Below, piece after piece: positions 17,397-25,643 of a stretch of 64,000 bases of DNA. The stretch is from Blastocatellia bacterium UBA7656 (GTDB lineage Bacteria > Acidobacteriota > Blastocatellia > UBA7656). The position numbers and the translations under genes were made by a program. The stretch covers positions 2,140-66,139 of the forward strand of contig DLHY01000069.1 of assembly GCA_002483445.1 (NCBI GenBank), written 5' to 3'. Numbering within the stretch: the stretch's first letter is position 1; each line of letters starts with the position of its first letter. The notes beneath the pieces were generated by a model that saw only the letters and a program-made list of their open reading frames with translations, was not told where the DNA came from and did not search any database.

Positions 17397-18148
17397 TTGC
17401 GGAGCGAGTCGAGCAGCTTTCGCTTGAGTTCTTCGGCTTCAGAAGAAAACCAGTGATCGAGAAACGGCTCAAGCCACTGGCGGTCGCTTGCCGTGTGGCC
17501 CGTAGCTTCGAGGAAAGATTTTTTGACCGCCGCGAAAGCCCCGCGCGGTTTTTCAGCCAGCGCGCCAGCGTGATCAATTGCGCGCTCAAGGACTGATTCG
17601 GCCGCGGCAAGTTCTTTCGCAAGCCCGATCTTAAAGGCATCAGAAGGCGAAATCGCCGATCCGTAAAACAACAAATCGCGGGCGTGGCGAAGGCCAACCG
17701 CATCGATTGCCATTCGCACCATGCCGGGAGGGAGAACTGCGCCGAAGTTGATCTCGTTGAGCGCATATCCGAATTCTCCTTCGGCAAAAACCCTGAGATC
17801 AGCCACCAGAGCCATTATCGCGCCTCCCGCGAATGCATGGCCGCTGACTGCCGCGACTACGGGCTTTGGCAGTCGATGAAGTTTTTCGTAAACGTCGATG
17901 AAGCGCCCGAAGAAATCTCTCATTCGCTCGCGGTCGTACCCGAACACTTCTTTGACATCAAAGCCGCCTGAAAAAAATTTGGGCTGATCGCTCGCCACCA
18001 CAACACCGCGCACGTTTTCATCATCGGCGGCTTCGTTGACGATTCGAGTTAGCTCGACGAGCATAACATCGTTGATTGCATTCGATTTACTGCGCGAAAG
18101 CGTGATGATGGCGAGACTGTCTTTCTTTTCGTAGCTGATGAATCCCAT
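17393..18148 (-). CDS. Enoyl-CoA hydratase/isomerase family protein (paralogue 1)
   Basis: First gene of the coupled crotonase unit, 251 aa. The oxyanion segments FFSGGFDVKEVF and GHAFAGGAIMAL are intact. Here the first catalytic position keeps Glu (YALNEINFG) while the second is Asp (HARDLLFYG), the reverse of the next gene. ATG 18148 follows GGGAGCG. Only 91 bp upstream stands the end of a tnpB gene, so the native promoter of this unit may have been displaced; no clear promoter remains in that gap. Tandem duplication followed by division of active-site residues is a plausible history. Confidence 0.87.
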   Translation of the reverse strand: MGFISYEKKDSLAIITLSRSKSNAINDVMLVELTRIVNEAADDENVRGVVVASDQPKFFSGGFDVKEVFGYDRERMRDFFGRFIDVYEKLHRLPKPVVAAVSGHAFAGGAIMALVADLRVFAEGEFGYALNEINFGAVLPPGMVRMAIDAVGLRHARDLLFYGSAISPSDAFKIGLAKELAAAESVLERAIDHAGALAEKPRGAFAAVKKSFLEATGHTASDRQWLEPFLDHWFSSEAEELKRKLLDSLRK

Positions 18149-18159
18149 AAATTCGCTCC

Positions 18160-18239
18160 CAGGAATTGAATCAAGACCGAGAACTTTTTGGCGTCGGCGG
18201 CGGGGAATAAAGACTCCGCAGGGATAAATCCCTTTGGGT
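18160..18239 (-). ncRNA. Candidate omega-RNA / right end of the tnpB element
   Basis: Directly after the tnpB stop codon the minus strand contains a tight palindrome, AGGGATTTATCCCT, flanked by CCAAA and GCGG, then a G+C-rich segment. In IS200/IS605 elements the RNA that guides TnpB is transcribed from the tnpB 3' end and the right end, which carries a subterminal hairpin. Position and hairpin fit this; the exact element boundary and guide start cannot be fixed from one copy. Confidence 0.4.
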
Positions 18240-19418
18240 CTATATAGCCTGCTGCGCCGTTCCTGCTTCGGCGACCTCGCTCAGGTCTCCACAGGCGTAA
18301 ATTCGGGCAAGCCCTGCCCTACTCGAAATGTTGATTGCAGCATTATGGTCACGATCAATTACAAGCCCGCACGACGGGCATTGATAGACCCGAACGGCGA
18401 GCGGCATCTTTTGTCTGTGACCGCACTGGCTACAATCCTGACTTGTGAAGCGGGCAGGCACTTTCTCAAATCTCCGCCCAGCGTTTTCAGCTTTGACTTC
18501 GATCATCGTGAAAAAGGCCGACCACGCTACGTCAGCGATAGCTTTTGCAAGTTTAGGATTCTTCAAGAGTCCCTTGATATTCAAATCCTCGACAGCGATA
18601 GCGTCGAATCGTCTTACGATATAGGTCGACGCCTTGTGGTGAAAATCCTTTCGAGTGCGAGAAACTTTCAAGTGCGCAAGAGCGACCTTGCTACGCGATT
18701 TCCCGCGATTCTTAGAGCCACGAATCTTTCGCGCGAGACGGCGCTGTTGTTTCTTCAGTTCCTTCTCAGCCTTGCCAATGCAGCGCGGATTTTCAATCTC
18801 TTCGCCTGTCGAAAGCACTGCAAAGCTCTTGATACCGACATCTATACCGGCACTTTCGCCCGTAGCAGGCAGCGGCTCAGGTTTCGGGATTTCAGAGACA
18901 AGCAGAACATACCAGCCGTCAGCACGCCGGGTGATGCGAATCTGCTTCGCCTTACCCTCGAAGGGGCGGCTGAGACGGACTCGACAACTCCCGATTCCGG
19001 GGATCGTAATCTTATCGCCCTTGATCGGGCAGGCGCGCACGGCTTCGAGTTTGAGCGAGAAAGTATGATAGCGGTCGATACCCTTGAAGCGGGGGAAGCC
19101 CGGTTTCTCAACTCCCTCTTTCAATCGTCTGAAGAAGGCTTGATAGGCGGCCTCAACACGTTCAAGCGCATCGGATTGAATCGTTCGCAGATGCGATTTG
19201 ACATCAGGCAAGGTGCGAGCCTCGGTCAGATGTCGAGACTGCTCGATAAAGTTCAAGCCCTTGCCCGTAGTCTTGTAACAGTCAATGCGTTCGGCAAGCG
19301 CAGCATTGTAGATTTGGCGAGAATGTTCAAGTTCGCGCTCGCACACTTCTTTGAACTTCTCGTTCATCCGCATCTTGTACTCGAATGTTTTGATCGTGGT
19401 ATCTTTGCTGTTAGCCAT
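18240..19418 (-). CDS. tnpB: TnpB, RNA-guided endonuclease of an IS200/IS605-type element
   Basis: OrfB/TnpB protein of 392 aa, the ancestor-type relative of Cas12 nucleases, which uses an RNA from its own right end to cut DNA. The RuvC-like nuclease triad is intact: Asp193 (GIDVGIKS), Glu277 (AVEDLNIKG) and Asp357 (IDRDHNAA). The zinc ribbon has all four cysteines (329, 332, 347, 350). The N-terminal helical domain runs to about 180. ATG 19418 (MANSKDTTIK) is preferred; an upstream in-frame start at 19610 would run through structured leader DNA. No tnpA (Y1 transposase) gene is adjacent, so the element is tnpB-only and would need a transposase in trans. It sits just upstream of the crotonase operon. 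Confidence 0.93.
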   Translation of the reverse strand: MANSKDTTIKTFEYKMRMNEKFKEVCERELEHSRQIYNAALAERIDCYKTTGKGLNFIEQSRHLTEARTLPDVKSHLRTIQSDALERVEAAYQAFFRRLKEGVEKPGFPRFKGIDRYHTFSLKLEAVRACPIKGDKITIPGIGSCRVRLSRPFEGKAKQIRITRRADGWYVLLVSEIPKPEPLPATGESAGIDVGIKSFAVLSTGEEIENPRCIGKAEKELKKQQRRLARKIRGSKNRGKSRSKVALAHLKVSRTRKDFHHKASTYIVRRFDAIAVEDLNIKGLLKNPKLAKAIADVAWSAFFTMIEVKAENAGRRFEKVPARFTSQDCSQCGHRQKMPLAVRVYQCPSCGLVIDRDHNAAINISSRAGLARIYACGDLSEVAEAGTAQQAI

Positions 19419-19771
19419 CGTGTGGTCTGCTTTCCTCAGACTGCCTTTGGTCAGGGCCGGTTGAGAGTTTATGCTTTCAACCGGCCTGAACATTTTACAT
19501 CGCTCGACTGCGGAAATCGAACCCGCCCAGCGCCCATGCTGGCCGAGACAACAGATTGGCCCTGACCCCGCTCCGGCGTTCGCCATCCGGGGGTCGGGGG
19601 TCGACGGCACTGACGGTTGAAACCGTCTTACTACGTGCCGTCTTCAACGAATCGCTCGCGGTTTTACTACCGCTGCCGCGCTTTTTACCGAATTGAATTT
19701 GCCGATTGACTGGCGTATGGTACTGACTCGCTCAAAGGCTTATCAACCGATCAATCGAGGGGAGTCAATTC
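19419..19771. other. Structured leader / left end region of the tnpB element
   Basis: No gene is seen in this 353-bp spacer, but it is rich in inverted repeats. A perfect 10-bp repeat GGTCAGGGCC (19449-19458) / GGCCCTGACC (19558-19567) encloses a perfect 10-bp hairpin (GGCCGGTTGA 19455-19464, TCAACCGGCC 19477-19486) and, on the minus strand, a 17-nt stem-loop at 19510-19526 with a tRNA-like T-loop (TTCGATT). Further right, GACGGCAC (19603) pairs with GTGCCGTC (19642) around an inner GACGGTT / AACCGTC stem. These may be transposon left-end structures or leader RNA of tnpB. Confidence 0.6.
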
Positions 19772-21085
19772 ATGAAAAATTTCATGCGGGGTCGTCTTTC
19801 GCTATGGCTCTTACTGTCGCTTCTGGTGATGGCAAACACGCCCGCGGCCAGTTCATTTCAGCAGATGACTCAGGATAATCCGACTACGCTGCTTCGCGCG
19901 GGGCAGGATCGAAAAACCGCGCTCAAAGTCAACGAGGCGATCTTTCAGGCCGTCGGCTTCAGCAACACCTTTATGGTCGTGACGAACGAAGGTAACGTCA
20001 TCATCGATACCTCGATGCCTTTCAACGCCGCGCGTCACAAACAGTTGCTCAGAGCGGAGAACAGCGGCCCCATAAAGTACATAATCCTCACGCACGCGCA
20101 CGGCGATCACACGGGCGGCGTCGCGGCGTGGAAAGAAGCGGGTACGCAGATAATCGCTCAACGCAATCACACGGAGTTTATGAATTATCAAACGAGGCTC
20201 GCCGGTTTCTACGCTCAACGAAATGCCGCGCAATTTTCCCTTCCCGTCCCACAGCCGCGCGACTGGGCGGGCAACTATGGGGCGAATATTGTGGCCACGG
20301 CCCTCTTCGATGATCGCCATGAATTCAAGCTCGGCGATCTCGCGTTCGAGGTTCTCAGCACGCCCGGTGAAACGCCCGATCACCTCACAGTCTGGATACC
20401 GAAATACAAAGCCGCTTTCGTCGGCGATAATTTTTACTCGTCTTTCCCGAACATCTACACGCTGCGCGGAACAGAGCCGCGATGGGCGCTCGATTATGTC
20501 CAATCGCTCAACAAAGTCCTCGCGCTCAAACCTGAAATCCTTCTGCCGAGTCACGGCGAGCCGGTATACGGCAATGCGGAAATCACGCGCCAGCTTACGC
20601 GCTATCGCGATGCGATTCTCTACGTCCATGATGAAGTCGTGCGTGGGATGAACGCGGGCAAGGATGTCTGGACTCTGATGAGAGAAATCCATCTGCCCTC
20701 GGCGCTCGATGTGGGCGAGAGCTATGGGAAACTTTCCTGGTCAATACGCGGAATCTATGAGGGCTATGTCGGGTGGTTCGACCTCAAGCCGGAAACGATG
20801 TATGAACAAGCCGCATCTTCGGTTTATCCCGATCTTGTGAAGATGGCCGGAGGCGCAGACGCGGTGGCAAAGCTGGCGATGGAGCGCGTCGCAGCAAATA
20901 AGCCTGTCGAGGCATTGCATCTGACGAGCATCGCGCTCGCAGCCGACCCCTTGAATCGCGCCGCGATCGAAGCGAGACTCAAGGCGCTTGAGCTATTGCG
21001 CGACCAGTGTCGAAACAGCAACGAGCGCGGCTGGCTCGATTACAGCATCACGACGACGAAAAACAAGCTCGCAGAAAAAAAGTGA
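19772..21085 (+). CDS. Exported metallo-beta-lactamase-fold hydrolase, alkylsulfatase-like
   Basis: Exported MBL-fold hydrolase of 437 aa with a signal peptide (1-27). The zinc-binding motif is THAHGDHTGG (His108-His113), with further ligands in LSTPGETPDH, FVGDNFYSSFPN and LPSHGEPV. The C-terminal third, from YVHDEVVRGMNAGKDVWTLM to GYVGWFDLKPETMY and a TPR-like helical tail, matches the dimerisation domain of the SdsA1/BDS1 alkylsulfatase family. It ends before the SCP2-like domain found in longer alkylsulfatases. Likely a periplasmic sulfatase- or lactonase-like enzyme; substrate unknown. ATG 19772 follows GAGGGGAG. It converges on the acyl-CoA dehydrogenase gene with about 34 bp between the stops. 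Confidence 0.82.
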   Translation: MKNFMRGRLSLWLLLSLLVMANTPAASSFQQMTQDNPTTLLRAGQDRKTALKVNEAIFQAVGFSNTFMVVTNEGNVIIDTSMPFNAARHKQLLRAENSGPIKYIILTHAHGDHTGGVAAWKEAGTQIIAQRNHTEFMNYQTRLAGFYAQRNAAQFSLPVPQPRDWAGNYGANIVATALFDDRHEFKLGDLAFEVLSTPGETPDHLTVWIPKYKAAFVGDNFYSSFPNIYTLRGTEPRWALDYVQSLNKVLALKPEILLPSHGEPVYGNAEITRQLTRYRDAILYVHDEVVRGMNAGKDVWTLMREIHLPSALDVGESYGKLSWSIRGIYEGYVGWFDLKPETMYEQAASSVYPDLVKMAGGADAVAKLAMERVAANKPVEALHLTSIALAADPLNRAAIEARLKALELLRDQCRNSNERGWLDYSITTTKNKLAEKK

Positions 21086-21119
21086 AGGGGAAGCCCATGC
21101 GCGCAAGGAACAATCCGGA

Positions 21120-22250
21120 TCAATCCGTATGTTCATCGACGACGAGCTTGGCCAGTTGTTCGCGGTGAAAATTAGCATCGCCGAACATGATCTCGCTGCC
21201 CTTCGCGCGTTTGTAATACAGGTGCAAATCATGCTCCCAGGTAAAGCCTATGCCGCCGTGCGCCTGAATGCCACGATTGCCCACCTCGCGCGCAGCGTCC
21301 GAACAGTATGCCTTAGCGATAGAAACCGCGTGGCGGGCCTGTGGATCGTTTTCTGATACGGTCCACGCGGCGTAGTAAACCGCCGAGCGCGCGCTTTCGG
21401 TCATCAACAGCATATCGGCGCACATGTGCTGGACGGCCTGATAGATTCCAATAGGGCGACCGAATTGCTGGCGCGTCTTCGCATATTCAACAGTCGTGTC
21501 CAAAGTCCATTGCATACCGCCCAGCATCTCGGCTGAAAGAGCGACCGTCGCCACGGATGTCGCGCGGTCTATGGCTTCAAGCGCGCGTCCGCCTGTTCCG
21601 AGAACTTCAGAAGCCGGAACCAGCACGCCCTCGAAATCCACGCGATAGAGTTTGCGTGTCGCATCGATGCCGGGAGTCGCAGTGACTGTAAGCCCGTGCG
21701 CGCCTTGTTTAACCGGAAGGATGAAAATCTCTTTTCCGTCCCACGCGACACAAATTATCACATCAGCGATTGCCGCATCCGTGACGAACTCTTTTCGCCC
21801 GTTGAGGCGATAATGATTCCCCTCACGGTCTGCGCGCATTCGCGCGGAAGCGGCGTCCCAGTCCGCGCTCTGTTCGATCAGGGCTATGGTCGCTTTCGTA
21901 TCGCCCGCAGAGATCGGCTCAAGATATTTTTTCTTCTGCTCCGCGCTGCCCACCACATCGATGAGCGCCGAAGCCCAAAGGGTGGAGATGAACGGCCCCG
22001 GCAAACAGGCGCGGCCCATCTCTTCGACCACAGCAGCCATTTCGACGAGGCTCAACGAAAGGCCACCGTATTCTTCAGGAATCAGGAGTCCTGTCCATCC
22101 CTGCTCGGCAATCGATTGCCATAGCTTTTCGTCGAAAGCCGTTTCGGTTTCCATCAACTCCCTGACTCTTTCGTGAGGACACTCGCGCGCAAGAAGAGTG
22201 CGCGCCGATTCCTGCAATAGTTTTTGCGCTTTTGTAAGATCAAAATCCAT
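21120..22250 (-). CDS. Acyl-CoA dehydrogenase
   Basis: FAD-dependent acyl-CoA dehydrogenase of 376 aa that oxidises an acyl-CoA to the trans-2-enoyl-CoA and reduces EtfAB. The three-domain fold is evident: N-terminal helices with EEYGGLSLSLVEMAAVVEEMG near 60-80, a middle beta domain with HYRLNGRKEFVTDA, and the C-terminal helical domain with RQQFGRPIGIYQAVQHM and the QAHGGIGFTWEHDLHLYYKRA motif. It lacks the typical ADCAR serine-rich CoA motif variants, so chain-length specificity is open. It lies downstream of a second acyl-CoA dehydrogenase gene with a short-word palindrome between them, at the end of the presumed etf operon. Confidence 0.9.
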   Translation of the reverse strand: MDFDLTKAQKLLQESARTLLARECPHERVRELMETETAFDEKLWQSIAEQGWTGLLIPEEYGGLSLSLVEMAAVVEEMGRACLPGPFISTLWASALIDVVGSAEQKKKYLEPISAGDTKATIALIEQSADWDAASARMRADREGNHYRLNGRKEFVTDAAIADVIICVAWDGKEIFILPVKQGAHGLTVTATPGIDATRKLYRVDFEGVLVPASEVLGTGGRALEAIDRATSVATVALSAEMLGGMQWTLDTTVEYAKTRQQFGRPIGIYQAVQHMCADMLLMTESARSAVYYAAWTVSENDPQARHAVSIAKAYCSDAAREVGNRGIQAHGGIGFTWEHDLHLYYKRAKGSEIMFGDANFHREQLAKLVVDEHTD

Positions 22251-22255
22251 ATTTT

Positions 22256-22357
22256 TCCAGTTTTCAGTTTCCAGTTTTCAGTTTCCAGTTTTCAGCAAAG
22301 AAGTGAAGAACTACAGCCTTCAATCCGCAACTGAAAACTGGAAACTGAAAACTGTTT
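22256..22357. repeat. Short-word palindrome (TTTTCAG / CTGAAAA words)
   Basis: Left arm 22257-22294 consists of TTTTCAG and TTTCCAG heptamers; right arm 22329-22354 has the inverted CTGAAAAC/TGGAAAC words. About 35 bp lie between. It separates the two acyl-CoA dehydrogenase genes and ends at the stop codon of the upstream one. Confidence 0.85.
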
Positions 22358-23535
22358 TAGTAACTCTTAGGCAAACCGAGAACGCGCTCGGCAAGGATGT
22401 TGCGCTGTATTTCGCTCGTGCCAGCTTCGATAGTGTTTCCGCGCGTGCGCAGATAGCCGTAGACCCAGCGATTGTCATCAAGCTCTTTTAGCTGGCCCCA
22501 CGGGCCGAGCGTTTCCATCGCCGTCTGCTGGAATCGCTGATTGAACTCGCTCCAGAAAATTTTCGAGATCGAGCCTTCCGGCCCCGGCACCTTCGTCTTC
22601 GCAAGCTTGCTCAAGGAGCGATAAGTGTTGAGTCGGAATATCTCAAGCTCAAGGTATGCCTGCGCGAGTTTCTGCCGGATCACAGGGTCTTCCGCCGCCG
22701 GACGAGAAAATCGCGTCGTCACCTTCGCGCGTTCGAGCAGCGCGTCGAGGTTGCGCTTGTAAGCGACATAGATCGAAGTGCCGAGATTTGCGCGCTCGTT
22801 CATCAGCGTCGTGATGGCCGTCGTCCAGCCTTCGTTGATCTTGCCCAGCACGTTTGAAACCGGCACGCGCACGTTGGTGAAGAAGACTTCGTTGAAACCC
22901 GATTCGCCCGTCAACTGTCTCAGCGGGCGAAGGCTGACGCCTTCGCTGTGCATATCGACGAGCAGCGCAGTAATGCCTTTATGCTTGGCGGCGTTTGCGT
23001 CCGTGCGAACCAGCAGCAGAATCCAGTCTGAAAAATGCGCGATGCTCGTCCAGATTTTCTGGCCGTTGACTACGAAGTGATCGCCGTCGAGTACAGCTTT
23101 GGTGCCGAGCGCGGCGACATCGCTTCCAGCGTTAGGTTCTGAAAATCCCTGGCACCATATTTCCTCGGCTGAAAGAATGCGGGGGAGGAATCGCGCCCGT
23201 TGTTCTTCCGTGCCGTGAACGATGATCGTCGGGCCTATGAGAGCGAGTCCCAGACCGTTGACGAGCATAGGCGCGTTGGCGCGCGCCCATTCTTCCTGAA
23301 AAATCGCCTGCTGAATTACAGATGCCCCTCGCCCGCCGTAAGCTTTCGGCCACGAGATCGCGGCCCAGCCTCCCTCGAAAACTTTTCGCTGCCAGTCACG
23401 CAGGTAATTGAAATAGGCGTGGGATTCTTCTTCGTTATCGTTCGAGCCTTCCCACGGCGGCGGCACATTATCCTTGAGCCACGCTCTGAGTTCATCGCTG
23501 AACTGCTGCTCTTCAGGCGTAAGGTTTAAGTCCAT
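22357..23535 (-). CDS. Acyl-CoA dehydrogenase
   Basis: FAD-dependent acyl-CoA dehydrogenase of 392 aa. Recognisable parts are the N-terminal LTPEEQQFSDELRAWL helix, the WCQGFSEPNAGSDVA substrate/FAD-binding motif near residue 130-145, HFVVNGQKIWTS in the middle domain, and the C-terminal GNTIEAGTSEIQRNILAERVLGLP that ends most FadE-like enzymes. ATG 23535 (MDLNLTPEE) follows AAGGAGAA; an upstream in-frame start would only add residues from the repeat-containing spacer. It follows the EMO gene by 68 bp and likely belongs to the etf operon, feeding electrons to EtfAB. Confidence 0.92.
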   Translation of the reverse strand: MDLNLTPEEQQFSDELRAWLKDNVPPPWEGSNDNEEESHAYFNYLRDWQRKVFEGGWAAISWPKAYGGRGASVIQQAIFQEEWARANAPMLVNGLGLALIGPTIIVHGTEEQRARFLPRILSAEEIWCQGFSEPNAGSDVAALGTKAVLDGDHFVVNGQKIWTSIAHFSDWILLLVRTDANAAKHKGITALLVDMHSEGVSLRPLRQLTGESGFNEVFFTNVRVPVSNVLGKINEGWTTAITTLMNERANLGTSIYVAYKRNLDALLERAKVTTRFSRPAAEDPVIRQKLAQAYLELEIFRLNTYRSLSKLAKTKVPGPEGSISKIFWSEFNQRFQQTAMETLGPWGQLKELDDNRWVYGYLRTRGNTIEAGTSEIQRNILAERVLGLPKSY

Positions 23536-23578
23536 AAAAATTCTCCTTAACTTGGAACAAAGAAGTCTGTTGTCAGCA

Positions 23579-23626
23579 CAGCCAGTCATCTGACATCTGA
23601 CAGCTAGCCTCTAACATCTGCCGACA
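23579..23626. repeat. Single-arm GACATCT/CTAACATC word cluster
   Basis: CATCTGACATCTGACAG and CCTCTAACATCTG words lie in the 68-bp gap between the EMO and acyl-CoA dehydrogenase genes and continue into the last five codons of EMO, supplying its stop codon. No full inverted arm is present. Confidence 0.65.
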
Positions 23627-25643
23627 CCGATTCCCAAAGCAACTCCGCGACATCCATCACGCGCACGTCACGCTCGCCTTTTCGGGCATTGATGCCGTCT
23701 TCGAGCATAGTCATGCAAAACGGACATCCGACGGCTACTCGCTCGGCATCGGTTTCGAGAATCTGTCTCGCCCGTTCCCCGTTCACGCGCTTGTCGGGCG
23801 GCTCTTCGATGAAACTCATCCCGCCGCCGCCGCCGCAACAGAAACTTTGCTCGCGACTCTGCTTCATCTCGATTGGATTGGAGCGCGACGCGATCTTCAC
23901 GAGTTGGCGCGGGGCGTCGTATTCGTCGTTGTGTCGGCCCAGATAGCACGGGTCGTGAAAGGTGACTTTCTTCTCGCTCTTTTTCTCAGGCTTGAGTTTT
24001 CCTTCGTCAACGAGTCGGGCGAGGTACTGGCTGTGATGATAGACCTCGAAGTTTCCGCCGAATTGCGGATACTCGTTTCGAAACGTGTTGAAGCAGTGAG
24101 GGCAGGCGGTGATGATTTTTTTGACGCCGTGACGATTGAGCTTGTCGGAATTTTCCTTAGCGAGATTCTGAAATAGAAACTCATTGCCTATTCTACGGGC
24201 AGGATCTCCTGTGCATTTCTCTTCCCTGCCGAGGACGGCGAAACTGACTCCGGCTTTTTCGAGCAGTTGAGCCGTCGCCCGCGTGACCCGTGTGTTGCGC
24301 TCGACGAGCGCGCCGCCGCAGCCCACCCACAACAGCACTTCAGCATCGTCGGCCTGATCGATTGTCTGCACGTTCAACCCTTCGGCCCAGTCCATTCTCC
24401 CCAGCGATGTCCCGCGGAAGGGATGGCCGCGCGATTCGATTGAAGTGACGGCTTCCTGCATCGTGTCAGGGAAATCAGCTTCCTCCATCACCAGAAAGCG
24501 GCGCATATCTACAATCTTCGGCATCTGCTCGATGAACACGGGACAGGCTTCCATGCAGGCGCCGCAGGTCGTGCAGGCCCACAGAGCATCGGGCGATGTC
24601 GCTTCAACTGTGCCGATGATCGGCGAATTGAATGCGGAGTGCGGAGTGCGGAGTGCAGAATTGCCGTTCTGAATTCCGCGTTCCGAATTCCGCATAAACA
24701 ATTGCAGGTCGAGGATGATATCGCGCGGCGAGAGCGATTTGCCGACCGTGTTGGCCGGACAAAAGTTGGTGCAGCGACCACATTCCGTGCAGGCATCGAA
24801 GTCAGCAAGGTCTTTCCACGTGAAAGCGGCCAGTGAGTTGACGCCGAGAGTTTCGGCCTTGTCAAAATCTATGTGCCTGAGCGAAGCCCCGACGGGAGCG
24901 AGCGACGCGGTGTAGATGTTGAACGGCGAAAATGCAACATGCGCCATCTTGGTGTAAGGCGCCCACGCGATGAAACCGAAAACGAGAACCGCGTGAGTCC
25001 ACCAGACTGCGGCGTGAGATTGCTTCAAGGTTTCATCGCTCATTAGCGGCCCTGAAGCGCGGGCTATGAGATAGCCGAACGGAGACCAGTGACCCCACGG
25101 ATCGGAAGTCGCCGCGATGCGCCACCCCTCGACGAGAAAGCCCGTCACGGCGATGAGAAAAATCACTGCGAGAATCATCGCGGCTTCGTCCGTGTAGACT
25201 AATTTTTTCGGCCTCTGAATCGAGCGGCGAAACGCTGCCATGAGGATGCCGACGATGGTGAGCGCGCCGAAAACATCGACGAGGAAAGATTGAAAGTAGA
25301 GATAAAATTTGCCTCGCATGATGGGGAGGCCGAAATCCTGATGAATGAAAACGACTGTCGTCGCAAGTGTGAGGATTATAAATCCCGTGTAGATGAGCGT
25401 ATGGAAAATTCCCGCACTCGTGTCCCGCGTAGTGCGACGCTGGGCTAAAGCGTGGGTGATAAGTTTTCGGATTCGCTCTATCGGGCGGTCAGTTCGATCA
25501 AGCGGAAGTCCGCGCTTCCACACTCGGACGCGGCGATAGAAACCGAAACCAGCGATGACGAGCGTAGGCACGAGAAGGGCGTACATCGCCCATACCTGGG
25601 TGATATTCCAGAAGACCTCTCTTGTCGCCTGGGAGTCGTTCAT
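23604..25643 (-). CDS. Membrane (Fe-S)-binding protein, EtfAB:menaquinone oxidoreductase-like (EMO)
   Basis: Membrane electron carrier of 679 aa. Residues 1-265 form about six membrane helices of a nitrate-reductase-gamma/cytochrome-b-like domain. Two 4Fe-4S motifs follow, CTECGRCTNFCP near 290 and CTTCGACMEACP near 365, and then a heterodisulfide-reductase-type region with two CCG-like domains (WVGCGGALV; FCCGGGGGM). This architecture matches proteins described as EtfAB:menaquinone oxidoreductases, which pass electrons from acyl-CoA dehydrogenases to quinone. ATG 25643 overlaps the etfA stop as ATGA. Between the two Fe-S motifs, about 22 residues (FMR to NSPIIG) are encoded by an inserted short-word palindrome at 24630-24698. 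The last residues also come from repeat words. Confidence 0.87.
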   Translation of the reverse strand: MNDSQATREVFWNITQVWAMYALLVPTLVIAGFGFYRRVRVWKRGLPLDRTDRPIERIRKLITHALAQRRTTRDTSAGIFHTLIYTGFIILTLATTVVFIHQDFGLPIMRGKFYLYFQSFLVDVFGALTIVGILMAAFRRSIQRPKKLVYTDEAAMILAVIFLIAVTGFLVEGWRIAATSDPWGHWSPFGYLIARASGPLMSDETLKQSHAAVWWTHAVLVFGFIAWAPYTKMAHVAFSPFNIYTASLAPVGASLRHIDFDKAETLGVNSLAAFTWKDLADFDACTECGRCTNFCPANTVGKSLSPRDIILDLQLFMRNSERGIQNGNSALRTPHSAFNSPIIGTVEATSPDALWACTTCGACMEACPVFIEQMPKIVDMRRFLVMEEADFPDTMQEAVTSIESRGHPFRGTSLGRMDWAEGLNVQTIDQADDAEVLLWVGCGGALVERNTRVTRATAQLLEKAGVSFAVLGREEKCTGDPARRIGNEFLFQNLAKENSDKLNRHGVKKIITACPHCFNTFRNEYPQFGGNFEVYHHSQYLARLVDEGKLKPEKKSEKKVTFHDPCYLGRHNDEYDAPRQLVKIASRSNPIEMKQSREQSFCCGGGGGMSFIEEPPDKRVNGERARQILETDAERVAVGCPFCMTMLEDGINARKGERDVRVMDVAELLWESVSADVRG
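24630..24698. repeat. Short-word palindrome inserted in frame inside the EMO gene
   Basis: Direct heptamers GCGGAGT (three copies, 24635-24655) are followed after a short loop by inverted ATTCCGC/TTCCG words (24671-24694). The reading frame of the EMO gene passes through without interruption and gives a Ser/Asn/Arg-rich peptide between the two 4Fe-4S clusters. The same words form the intergenic palindrome at 54342-54403. Confidence 0.85.

Noticed and set aside
19510..19526. Functional tRNA gene
   Set aside because: Only a T-arm is present; no matching acceptor 5' strand, D-arm or anticodon arm of proper size can be found next to it.
19419..19610. Extended N-terminus of TnpB
   Set aside because: The added residues are translated from inverted repeats and do not match the TnpB N-terminal domain, which begins at MANSKDTTIK.
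19419..19771. Group I intron (IStron) joined to tnpB
   Set aside because: Many inverted repeats are present, but I cannot find the conserved P3-P7 core pairing, and the spacer is not within a gene that splicing would restore.
19853..20692. 279-codon open frame on the minus strand opposite the metallo-hydrolase
   Set aside because: The opposite strand encodes a complete MBL-fold enzyme with zinc motifs; this frame shows no domain.
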